DNA from: Planctomycetes bacterium HGW-Planctomycetes-1
GTDB taxonomy: Bacteria > Planctomycetota > Phycisphaerae > Sedimentisphaerales > UBA12454
Assembly (NCBI GenBank): GCA_002839495.1
Contig: PGYD01000005.1
Location: 1-51,289, forward strand
Reading direction: 5' to 3'
DNA: 51,289 nucleotides
Part shown: in pieces, positions 9,092 to 17,227 of the stretch
Position numbering within the stretch: position 1 is the first letter of the stretch
Layout of the letters: every line of letters begins with the position of its first letter
Program-made: the position numbers and the translations under genes
The notes under the pieces: generated by a model
Databases searched by the model: none
What the model was told of the DNA's origin: nothing
What the model saw: the letters and a program-made list of their open reading frames with translations, nothing else

Positions 9092-10762
9092 ATGACTAGA
9101 ACCTATCCCAAAACCTCGAAAAACGTCACTTATGGCCTTGAAAACGCCAATAATGAGGGTTTTGGGATGGCTTGTAATAATCTTGAATTTGAAGAGAAAC
9201 CTCCGGTTTTTCAAAACAATGCGGCTCAAAAAACCCAGGGGAAAAGCCGAATGTTGCTGAATATAGGCAGCAACATATTTGGAGTGATTATACTCGCAGT
9301 TGCCAATATGTGGATGACGCCTTATTTAATGCGGCATCTTGGCATAGAAGTTTACGGCATGGTACCGTTGCTGGTTTCGTTAATGATGTATTTTCGTGTT
9401 CCTGTTACAGCGATAACCAATTCTACTACCCGATTCGTGGCAATCCATGTGGCCAAGGGCGATATTGCCAAGGGTAATGAATATTTCAGCTCCGCAATTA
9501 TTGGTCTTTTTGTCTTGAGCGGCCTATTACTTATTCCGGCCGTTGTTATTTCATTTTTGATACCCAAACTTTTTCAGATACCACCAAGCTATGAAACGCA
9601 ATCAAAATGGCTGTTTATGTACATAGTGGCATCAGTTCTTATCAGTTTTTTTACTGGTCCTTATTCTGTATGCACACAAATAAAGCACCGTTTTGATTTG
9701 TTGAATTTATCAAGGATTTTAGGGAAAATCGGGCAAGTGTTTCTGCTGGTTTTATGTTTCAGATTTTTTATGCCTTCTCTGCAATATGTTGGTTTGTCGT
9801 ATTTTGTTATGTCTGGGATAACTCTTATTTTTGCTGTTATTTTCACAAAAGCACTGACGCCGGAACTGAAAGTCAGATTAAGTTTTTTCAAGCGAAAGGC
9901 CTTGTATGAATTGGGTGGAATGAGTGGTTGGATCATAATTCATGAGTTCGGCACGTTGCTGTATTTAAATTTAGGTTTGCTGTTAATAAATCTCTACTTA
10001 GGGTCGGGCCAAGTAGGCCGATATGCCCCTATTGTTCAATTAGTTTCTCTTCTTGGGTATATAATGACGGCGGTTAGCGCTGTTTTTACGCCTATGGTAT
10101 TTGAGTATATCGGACAGGGCCGGATAGAGGAACTTACCAAGGATGCGAAGCGTTTTGTAAAGTTTTTAGGATTGGTACTGGCTTTGCCTGCGGGGTTGAT
10201 GTGCGGTTTTTCAAAACCTTTTTTGACAATTTGGTTAGACGCCGGATTTGCAAATTTAAGTCCGTTGGTATGGTTATTGACCATTCCCCATGTTGTTTTC
10301 TTTTCGGTATGGCCTCTTTACTCAGTGTGCAGAGGACACAATAAAGTGTATTTACTGGCAATAACAACATTGTTTTTTGGGTTAATGAATCTTGTCCTGT
10401 CGCTGATTTTTTTACACTTTTTCAGTATGGGTATTTATGCACCGGCACTGGCAGTAATAATCAGTCTTTTTGTTAAGGATGTTTTGTTTACGCCCATCTA
10501 TGTCGCCATAATTCAAAAAGTTTCATTAACCACTTTTATGAAAGATATTGTGCCAGGTTTTGTTTCGACTGTAATAATCGGAGTGTTTTCATTTGGTCTG
10601 AGCATTAAGATACCATTATTAAGTTATATGCATTTGTTTTTAGCCGGTATTTTTATTCTTTCAGTCTGTGCCCCATTATTATACGTTGTTTTCCTAAACA
10701 ACAATGAACGCAGGTTCATTTGGTCAAATTTTGTTAGAATTGCAAAAATGGTACGAGATTAA
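9092..10762 (+). CDS. Oligosaccharide flippase (Wzx/MATE-like); true start may be downstream of the repeat element (e.g. ATG near 9167)
   Basis: About 12-14 hydrophobic segments; NIGSNIFGVIILAVANMWMTPYLMRHLGIEVYGMVPL typical of Wzx/polysaccharide transporters; N-terminal ~27 aa encoded by the repeat. Confidence 0.85.
   Translation: MTRTYPKTSKNVTYGLENANNEGFGMACNNLEFEEKPPVFQNNAAQKTQGKSRMLLNIGSNIFGVIILAVANMWMTPYLMRHLGIEVYGMVPLLVSLMMYFRVPVTAITNSTTRFVAIHVAKGDIAKGNEYFSSAIIGLFVLSGLLLIPAVVISFLIPKLFQIPPSYETQSKWLFMYIVASVLISFFTGPYSVCTQIKHRFDLLNLSRILGKIGQVFLLVLCFRFFMPSLQYVGLSYFVMSGITLIFAVIFTKALTPELKVRLSFFKRKALYELGGMSGWIIIHEFGTLLYLNLGLLLINLYLGSGQVGRYAPIVQLVSLLGYIMTAVSAVFTPMVFEYIGQGRIEELTKDAKRFVKFLGLVLALPAGLMCGFSKPFLTIWLDAGFANLSPLVWLLTIPHVVFFSVWPLYSVCRGHNKVYLLAITTLFFGLMNLVLSLIFLHFFSMGIYAPALAVIISLFVKDVLFTPIYVAIIQKVSLTTFMKDIVPGFVSTVIIGVFSFGLSIKIPLLSYMHLFLAGIFILSVCAPLLYVVFLNNNERRFIWSNFVRIAKMVRD
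9097..9176. repeat. 80-bp palindromic repeat, copy 1 (5' end of flippase ORF)
   Basis: TAGAACCTATCCCAAAACCTC...GAGGGTTTTGGGATGGCTTGTA, identical by eye to 17319-17398; imperfect inverted termini with an 11-bp perfect core ATCCCAAAACC/GGTTTTGGGAT. Confidence 0.9.
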
Positions 10763-10814
10763 TATAATGGTTTGTTAGCGGCATCAAAATTTTTAATAAG
10801 AAGAAAACGCCTAC

Positions 10815-12242
10815 GTGGGAAATTTAATTGAACAATATGATAGCACTCCTGTCCTGGTTGATGAGCAGGAAAATCTTCCGGTCTCCAGTTTCTTTATAAT
10901 ATGGGCAATGATATGGATAGTTGCGCTGTTTGCTGCCGCGGCAGCCTTTTTCGGAGTCGGACCTTTTTATGCCGTTGTGATTATTGCAGCAGTTGCCGCA
11001 GTGCACAGTGTAATAAATCCGCGTATTGCAATTTATTTCCTTATTATAGCTCTTCCGCTGGAATGGTTGATTGGTATATCACGATATTTTACGCCTACCA
11101 AGGTTGTCGCGGTATGGGCAGTGTTAGTTTCAATACCGGTAATCATAAAAGCGGTTACCAAACGATGGGACCCGACTGCGAAATGGCTGATATTGCTGCT
11201 TTTATGGGCAGGGGTGGGTATCTTGTGGGCAAACAATAAAATAGCCTGTGTGGCAAGCTTGCAAACATTGCTGCTTATCTGGAGTATGCCTTTATTGATT
11301 TGCACACATTTGAATAAGCGTTCTTATCTTCATATTGGCCTGTTGTTTTTTATTTTAGGCAGCGTATTAAGCTGTTTAATGTTTATAAAGACAGGTGATG
11401 TATACAGCATTGCCGGCAAAGGCTATATGAGGATAGGGATGATAACTCTTGCCGGTGCACAGGATATCGAGGCAGAGACAAATATTCCACCGAGGCTTTA
11501 CGCACTTTCTCTGTTTATGTGTATTTATCTGTTTGTTTCAACCAGAGGAATTGTAAGACGTTTTCTTTTTGGTTGTGCCATGGTTGTTCTTGTAGCGGGT
11601 GTCCTGCTGAGTAAAACCAGGGCAGTATATCTGGGGGTTCCGGTCGCGGTGGTGTTCGGTGTGTCTCTTCTCAAAGGTGCCGGTTTTGCCAGGCGTTTAC
11701 TGTTTTTGATTATGTTAGGCCTTTTGGGATGTATAACTTTATTCGTGATTGGGCGAATCGGCTTGATTGGCGCAGGTGTTCAGGAAAGGTTCGCGAGTAT
11801 TTTTGAAGAAAGTGTTCGTGCCGGCGGCAGAATTTATTTATGGCGGTCATATATTCAGGCGTTTATCAGTTCTGGAGGATTCGGCAAAGGTCTTAACCAA
11901 GTTCGCTGGCTGCCAGAAGTAACTAATGTTGCGCATAACGACTGGATTGAAATTGCGGGCGATCTGGGGGTTGTCGGTCTGGTTGCTTTTGCAGGGTTTC
12001 ATTGGTGTCTATTTTTGAGGATATTAAAAATGGACAATATTTGGTCGAAACTACTTTGTCTAATGATATGGAGTTTTATAATGTTTGGAGGTTTGGTTGA
12101 GACTGACTATGGCAGGAAATACTATACAATGGCTATCAGCTTTGTACTTACACAGATAAAAATTGACGAGGTTGAGACGGCCCGTAAGCAGGATTTAATG
12201 TCTGTTGAGGCCTATTATCAAGAAGCAGATAACAGGGAGTGA
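10815..12242 (+). CDS. O-antigen polymerase/ligase-like (Wzy/WaaL family) membrane protein
   Basis: Multiple TM segments, periplasmic-loop/ligase-like GRIYLWRSYIQAF...GKGLNQ...AHNDWIEIAGDLGVVGLVAF; GTG start. Confidence 0.85.
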   Translation: MGNLIEQYDSTPVLVDEQENLPVSSFFIIWAMIWIVALFAAAAAFFGVGPFYAVVIIAAVAAVHSVINPRIAIYFLIIALPLEWLIGISRYFTPTKVVAVWAVLVSIPVIIKAVTKRWDPTAKWLILLLLWAGVGILWANNKIACVASLQTLLLIWSMPLLICTHLNKRSYLHIGLLFFILGSVLSCLMFIKTGDVYSIAGKGYMRIGMITLAGAQDIEAETNIPPRLYALSLFMCIYLFVSTRGIVRRFLFGCAMVVLVAGVLLSKTRAVYLGVPVAVVFGVSLLKGAGFARRLLFLIMLGLLGCITLFVIGRIGLIGAGVQERFASIFEESVRAGGRIYLWRSYIQAFISSGGFGKGLNQVRWLPEVTNVAHNDWIEIAGDLGVVGLVAFAGFHWCLFLRILKMDNIWSKLLCLMIWSFIMFGGLVETDYGRKYYTMAISFVLTQIKIDEVETARKQDLMSVEAYYQEADNRE

Positions 12243-12308
12243 GTTTTGAGCGGTTGGCGATGTGTTTTTCTTCAGAAATCAACAATGAGGATTAAAGGTA
12301 AATTAGGA

Positions 12309-13430
12309 ATGAAAATAGTAATGGTTACTCCGTTTCCGGCAATTCAGGGCATTATTAGCGGGGGAGTGGCAGGAGTAAGTTATTATCTGGCCGAAGCGCT
12401 GACGAAAATAGACGGTATTTCAATTGAAGTAATATATCCTGATGCTCCTGTGGAGCATGAAAAGACAGCAGAGTTTAATAAGGTTCGAGTGCATTATCTG
12501 CCGCGAGTACGGGGGATTGGCTCCGCAGCAAGAATGATTTTTACTGGACCAAGAGCAGTAAAACAAAAGCTGGAGCAGTTAAACTTTGATATTGTTCATG
12601 TGCAGGGTGTTGCTTGCTGGACAAATTTTCTGAAATGCCCTTATGTATTGACTATTCACGGAATACCGGAGCGTGATGTTTTATTCAGAGGCAGATTCAC
12701 AATGGCCAGAAGCCTGGGAATAAAGCTGGTCGAGGGATGGGCCCGGCGGAAAGCAAAAAATGTTATAGTTATTAGTCCTTATGTTGTTCAGGTATTGGCC
12801 GGCGAACTTAAAGGGCGGGTAACTGAAATAGAAAATCCGGTTGCGGATAGTTTTTTTGAGATTGAAAACAGTTGTATTTCCGGCAGGATTTTATACGGCG
12901 GACAGATTATACCACGCAAAAACATAGAGGGGCTAATCAGGGCATTTTCAATTGTTCACGAATTTCGCTCTGATGCGGTACTTCGTCTTGCAGGCAGCGG
13001 GGCTGAAAGTGATTATGGCAGAAGATGCAAAAAGCTGGTTTGCAAGCTCGGGCTGGAAAAGAAGGTAAGTTTTTTGGGGAACCTGACCATAGTGCAGATG
13101 CAGAAGGAGTTATCCCAAGCATCCTGCCTGGCTCTTTGCTCGCACCAGGAAACCGCCCCGGTTATTATTGAAGAGGCAATGGCCGCAGGAGTGCCTGTCG
13201 TTGCTTCGAATATCTGCGGAATACCTTATATGGTAAAAAATGGAGTTACAGGCAAGGTTGTTGATCCAAATAACTATTCCAATATGGCAGAGGGCATACT
13301 CTCGGTATTAAGTTCCGAAAACTTTACAAATATGGCTCAGGCAGCACGCTGTGAAGCTGAAAATCGTTTTCGTGCCTCCAAAGTTGCCCGAAGAACCTGC
13401 GAACTTTACAGAAATATTCTTAAATCATAG
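12309..13430 (+). CDS. Glycosyltransferase family 4 (GT-B)
   Basis: MKIVMVTPFP start (ORF extends to 12246); ILYGGQIIPRKNIEGLIRA, EEAMAAGVPVVASNICGIPYMV motifs. Confidence 0.88.
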   Translation: MKIVMVTPFPAIQGIISGGVAGVSYYLAEALTKIDGISIEVIYPDAPVEHEKTAEFNKVRVHYLPRVRGIGSAARMIFTGPRAVKQKLEQLNFDIVHVQGVACWTNFLKCPYVLTIHGIPERDVLFRGRFTMARSLGIKLVEGWARRKAKNVIVISPYVVQVLAGELKGRVTEIENPVADSFFEIENSCISGRILYGGQIIPRKNIEGLIRAFSIVHEFRSDAVLRLAGSGAESDYGRRCKKLVCKLGLEKKVSFLGNLTIVQMQKELSQASCLALCSHQETAPVIIEEAMAAGVPVVASNICGIPYMVKNGVTGKVVDPNNYSNMAEGILSVLSSENFTNMAQAARCEAENRFRASKVARRTCELYRNILKS

Positions 13431-13446
13431 CAGATATTTATAAGGT

Positions 13447-14559
13447 ATGATTTTTATGTTTAATAGTAAATTTAATAAGAAGACTTTGGGCATCATAGGT
13501 TGTTGGCCGCCTCCTTATGGAGGTATTGGCGTACACTTGCAAGGGCTGGTTGCTTATCTGGAAAATGAGGGAGTGGATTTTATTCTTTATAATACAGCTT
13601 CAACAAGCCAGAAGCTGCCGAATGTAGTCAGCGTTTCACGCCACAGGATATTTTGGTATTTGTGGTTTTGTTTTTTTCACAGACACAAAATCGTGCATCT
13701 TTTAGCGGTTAATTGGTTTGTACGGATTATGTTTGGTATTATATCTCTGCTAAAACCAGGCAAATACATCTTGAGTATTCATAATGAAAGTATTAGCAGA
13801 TTGCTTAGGAGTGGTTGGTTGCGTGGCCGACTGACCCGGTGGTTATTACGACGGATGGATATAGTTATAGCCTGTAATTCCGATATAGAGCAAGAATGTG
13901 TGTTAGATGTCGGTCTGTCGCCCGAAAAAGTATACATGATCCCGGGATTTATACCAGTTAGTCGAAAGAATCGTTCAGAAATTCCTGGCTATGTTCAAAG
14001 TTTTGTTAAAGCTCATAAGCCATTGTTGTGTGCTGTTGGTTGGATTGGCAGGACAAGCAATGGCAAGGATTTATATGGGATTGACATGTTAATTGAGCTT
14101 GTCTCTATGCTAAAAAGAGATTATCCTGAGATTGGTTTGATATTAAGTATAAATAATGGGCAGGAAGAAAAAAATCAAGAGACTATTAAGACTTATCGCC
14201 GGCAAGGTGGAAACAATATGTTGCTCATTACTGAAGATTTGGAGGATATCATCCCCCTGCTACAATATAGTGATCTCTTCCTTAGACCAACTAATAGCGA
14301 TGGAGATGCCGTTTCAATACGTGAGGCTCTTTGGATTGGCGTACCTGTAGTAGCAAGTGATGCAACACCACGTCCTGAACCTTGTGTGCTTTTCCGTTCA
14401 CGTGATATGCAGGATTTCGAAAAGAAAGTGAGATACAGCCTTTCTTCGCTGTCCGAGCTTAAAACTCGTGTCAAAAATTATGATATGCCGGATAATGCAA
14501 AAAAAATACTAGATATATATAGGCAGTTACAAAAAGGACTAAACGATGAAATTAAATAA
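13447..14559 (+). CDS. Glycosyltransferase family 4 (GT-B)
   Basis: GCWPPPYGGIGVHLQGL, SDLFLRPTNSDGDAVSIREALWIGVPVVASDATPRPE. Confidence 0.85.
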   Translation: MIFMFNSKFNKKTLGIIGCWPPPYGGIGVHLQGLVAYLENEGVDFILYNTASTSQKLPNVVSVSRHRIFWYLWFCFFHRHKIVHLLAVNWFVRIMFGIISLLKPGKYILSIHNESISRLLRSGWLRGRLTRWLLRRMDIVIACNSDIEQECVLDVGLSPEKVYMIPGFIPVSRKNRSEIPGYVQSFVKAHKPLLCAVGWIGRTSNGKDLYGIDMLIELVSMLKRDYPEIGLILSINNGQEEKNQETIKTYRRQGGNNMLLITEDLEDIIPLLQYSDLFLRPTNSDGDAVSIREALWIGVPVVASDATPRPEPCVLFRSRDMQDFEKKVRYSLSSLSELKTRVKNYDMPDNAKKILDIYRQLQKGLNDEIK

Positions 14560-15538
14560 TAAAAAAGTATTAGTAACCGGAGCCGGTGGATTTATAGGTT
14601 CACATCTGGTCGAGGCTTTGCTCGAAAAAGGAGCGAATGTTCGGGCTTTTGTGAAGTATAACGGCAGGGACGACTGGGGGATGTTATCGGATTTGCCGGC
14701 TGAACGGCAGAAAAATATCGAAGTGATTGCCGGGGATATACGCGACCCGTTTTTTGTCAGAGAGGCGGTGCGAACCTGCGACTACGTTTTTCACCTTGCA
14801 GCTTTAATTGGTATTCCCTACAGTTACCTTGCTCCTGCAGACTATGTTTCAGTTAATGTGCAGGGTACGGTCAATGTTTTGCAGGCTTGTCTCAACGAGA
14901 AAGTTCAGCGTCTTGTTCATACATCTACCAGTGAGACATACGGTACGGCAATTTATGTTCCTATAGACGAGAAACATCCGATGCATGGGCAAAGTCCCTA
15001 TTCGGCCAGTAAGATAGGAGCGGACAAAATGGCCGAAAGCTATTACAACAGTTTCGACCTGCCTGTAGTTACTGTCCGGCCCTTCAATACCTTCGGTCCC
15101 CGACAGTCAGCAAGGGCATTTATACCGACAGTTATCAGCCAGGCACTGACGAAAAATAAAGTTGTTGTCGGTTCACTCGAACCTGTTCGTGATTTGACAT
15201 TTGTCAAAGATACTGCTGAGGGGCTTATAAAAGTCGGGTTGAGCAATGCCGTCATTGGTCAGGCAGTAAATCTGGGGGTCGGGGTAGGCAATTCTGTCGG
15301 TGATATTGCCAAAGCTATACTGAAAATTCTTGACAAGACAGATATGCCCATTGAGCAGTCATCAGAGAGAGTTCGGCCCAGTAAAAGCGAGGTTATGCGT
15401 CTCGTTAGTGATAATTCCAAAGCCAAAAACCTCTGCGGCTGGAAGCCGAAATACGATCTTGAGCAGGGGCTGGCTGAAACGGTCGCCTGGATAAGGAAAA
15501 ATATAGAACGCTATCGGCCTGACGTGTACACTGTGTAG
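14546..15538 (+). CDS. NAD-dependent 4,6-dehydratase/epimerase (LegB-like extended SDR)
   Basis: GAGGFIGSHLVEALLEKG, STSETYG, YSASKIGADK, RPFNTFGPRQSARAFIPT. Confidence 0.85.
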   Translation: MKLNNKKVLVTGAGGFIGSHLVEALLEKGANVRAFVKYNGRDDWGMLSDLPAERQKNIEVIAGDIRDPFFVREAVRTCDYVFHLAALIGIPYSYLAPADYVSVNVQGTVNVLQACLNEKVQRLVHTSTSETYGTAIYVPIDEKHPMHGQSPYSASKIGADKMAESYYNSFDLPVVTVRPFNTFGPRQSARAFIPTVISQALTKNKVVVGSLEPVRDLTFVKDTAEGLIKVGLSNAVIGQAVNLGVGVGNSVGDIAKAILKILDKTDMPIEQSSERVRPSKSEVMRLVSDNSKAKNLCGWKPKYDLEQGLAETVAWIRKNIERYRPDVYTV

Positions 15539-15575
15539 TGTTTGTTTGAAAAATTTAAAGTTAGGACGGAATATA

Positions 15576-16292
15576 ATGAAAGATGTTAGAGTTGTTGTAT
15601 TAGCGGGTGGTAAAGGCACAAGGCTTCGGCCCTATACGACTGTGTTTCCCAAACCTTTGATGCCTATTGGCAATATGCCCATATTGGAAGTGGTTTTGAG
15701 ACAGTTGAAATCATTCGGCTTTAGAAAGATAACAATCTCGGTTAATCATCTTGCCGAATTGATACAGACTTTTTTCGGAGACGGCTCAAGCCTTGGTCTG
15801 GACATCAGTTATTGCATGGAGGATAAGCCTTTGGGTACGGCAGGGTCGATTTCGATAGTCCAGGATTTGACGGATGTTTTTATGGTTATGAACGGAGACT
15901 TGCTTACAACGGTAAATTACTCATCTCTGGTTAAAAGTCATATCGGTTCAAAAGCAATTGCTACGATAGGTGCATTTCCGAGGAAACTGGGGATTGATTT
16001 TGGCGTTCTTGAGACTACTGACGATGGAGCCTTAGTTGCTTACAGAGAAAAACCTTGTTTGGAATATCTTGTTAGCATGGGAGTCAACGTATTTGATAAA
16101 TCTGCGCTCGAATTTATTCCTAAAGGCAAGTATCTGGATATACCGACTTTGATGATAAATCTTAAAGATGCCGGCAAAAAAGTCCTGACATATCGCAGTG
16201 ATTGCGACTGGCTCGATATAGGTAGAGCCGACGATTACGAAAAAGCAGTAGCTGAATTTGAAAAATCACCGGATAAGTATTTGAGGCGGTAA
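15576..16292 (+). CDS. Sugar-1-phosphate nucleotidyltransferase
   Basis: VVLAGGKGTRLRPYTTVFPKPLMPIGNMPILE; ORF extends to 15546 but ATG at 15576 fits the family start. Confidence 0.88.
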   Translation: MKDVRVVVLAGGKGTRLRPYTTVFPKPLMPIGNMPILEVVLRQLKSFGFRKITISVNHLAELIQTFFGDGSSLGLDISYCMEDKPLGTAGSISIVQDLTDVFMVMNGDLLTTVNYSSLVKSHIGSKAIATIGAFPRKLGIDFGVLETTDDGALVAYREKPCLEYLVSMGVNVFDKSALEFIPKGKYLDIPTLMINLKDAGKKVLTYRSDCDWLDIGRADDYEKAVAEFEKSPDKYLRR

Positions 16293-16297
16293 TACCG

Positions 16298-17227
16298 ATG
16301 CCAAAACGAATATTGATTACAGGCGCAACAGGGTTTGTGGGCAGCTGGACAGTGCGCCATTTCAAGGCGGTTCGTTCAGGGGTTGAGCTTTGGGCTACGA
16401 GTAACGAGCCTGCTTCAGCCCGGCTGGAGGTTGATGAATTTGTTCAGGCGGATTTATTTGATAATCAGGCTGTGCAAAGTCTTGTCGAAAAGTGCAGGCC
16501 TGACGAGGTTGTACATCTTGCCGGATTGACAGGTAATATACCTTTGGCAGAGCTTATACGTGTTAATGTAATTGGAACCGAGAATCTTTATAATACGCTG
16601 ATTACAAACTGCGACTTGGATAAGCTGCGGATTGTACAGGTAAGCTCTGCTGCGACTTACGGAATGATTCGCAGCGAGGAGTTGCCGATAACAGAACAGC
16701 AACAACCTCGGCCTGTAAGCTCATACGCGTTGAGCAAACTTATGCAGGATTATCTGGCGCTGTCGCTGTGGCGAAGAAAGGGGCTGGGGGTTATAATTGC
16801 CCGTGTTTTTAATATTTTGGGTCCCGGACAACCTGACAGCTTAGTGCCGATGACATTTATCAGGCAGTTAATAAATACCAAAGATACTGATACCGAGAGC
16901 TTCAAAGTTGGCAATATATCTTCAAGGCGGGATTTTGTTGATGTAAGAGATGTCGCTTCAGCTTTTAATATTTTGATGAGTCGCGGGCGTCCGGGCGAGA
17001 TTTATAATGTAGCATCAGGGGAAGATATATCCATAGAGGAAGTGATTGAGAAGCTCACACAAATCAGTAAAATTCAGGTAACTATTCATAAAGCTGCTGA
17101 GCGTATGCGGGCGGCAGATGTGGCCAGTGTTCGTGCGGACATATCCAGGATTAAAATAGAGACCGGATGGGAGCCGAAGATATCACTGGATGATTCGTTG
17201 AAAGCAATGTGGGATAACACAGAATGA
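16298..17227 (+). CDS. NAD-dependent epimerase/reductase (GDP-4-keto-6-deoxymannose reductase-like SDR)
   Basis: ITGATGFVGSW, YALSK, FNILGPGQP; stop overlaps the next start (ATGA). Confidence 0.82.
   Translation: MPKRILITGATGFVGSWTVRHFKAVRSGVELWATSNEPASARLEVDEFVQADLFDNQAVQSLVEKCRPDEVVHLAGLTGNIPLAELIRVNVIGTENLYNTLITNCDLDKLRIVQVSSAATYGMIRSEELPITEQQQPRPVSSYALSKLMQDYLALSLWRRKGLGVIIARVFNILGPGQPDSLVPMTFIRQLINTKDTDTESFKVGNISSRRDFVDVRDVASAFNILMSRGRPGEIYNVASGEDISIEEVIEKLTQISKIQVTIHKAAERMRAADVASVRADISRIKIETGWEPKISLDDSLKAMWDNTE

Noticed and set aside
9097-9176. Integron attC site
   Set aside because: No RYYYAAC/GTTRRRY core sites at the ends; no integrase or cassette arrangement.
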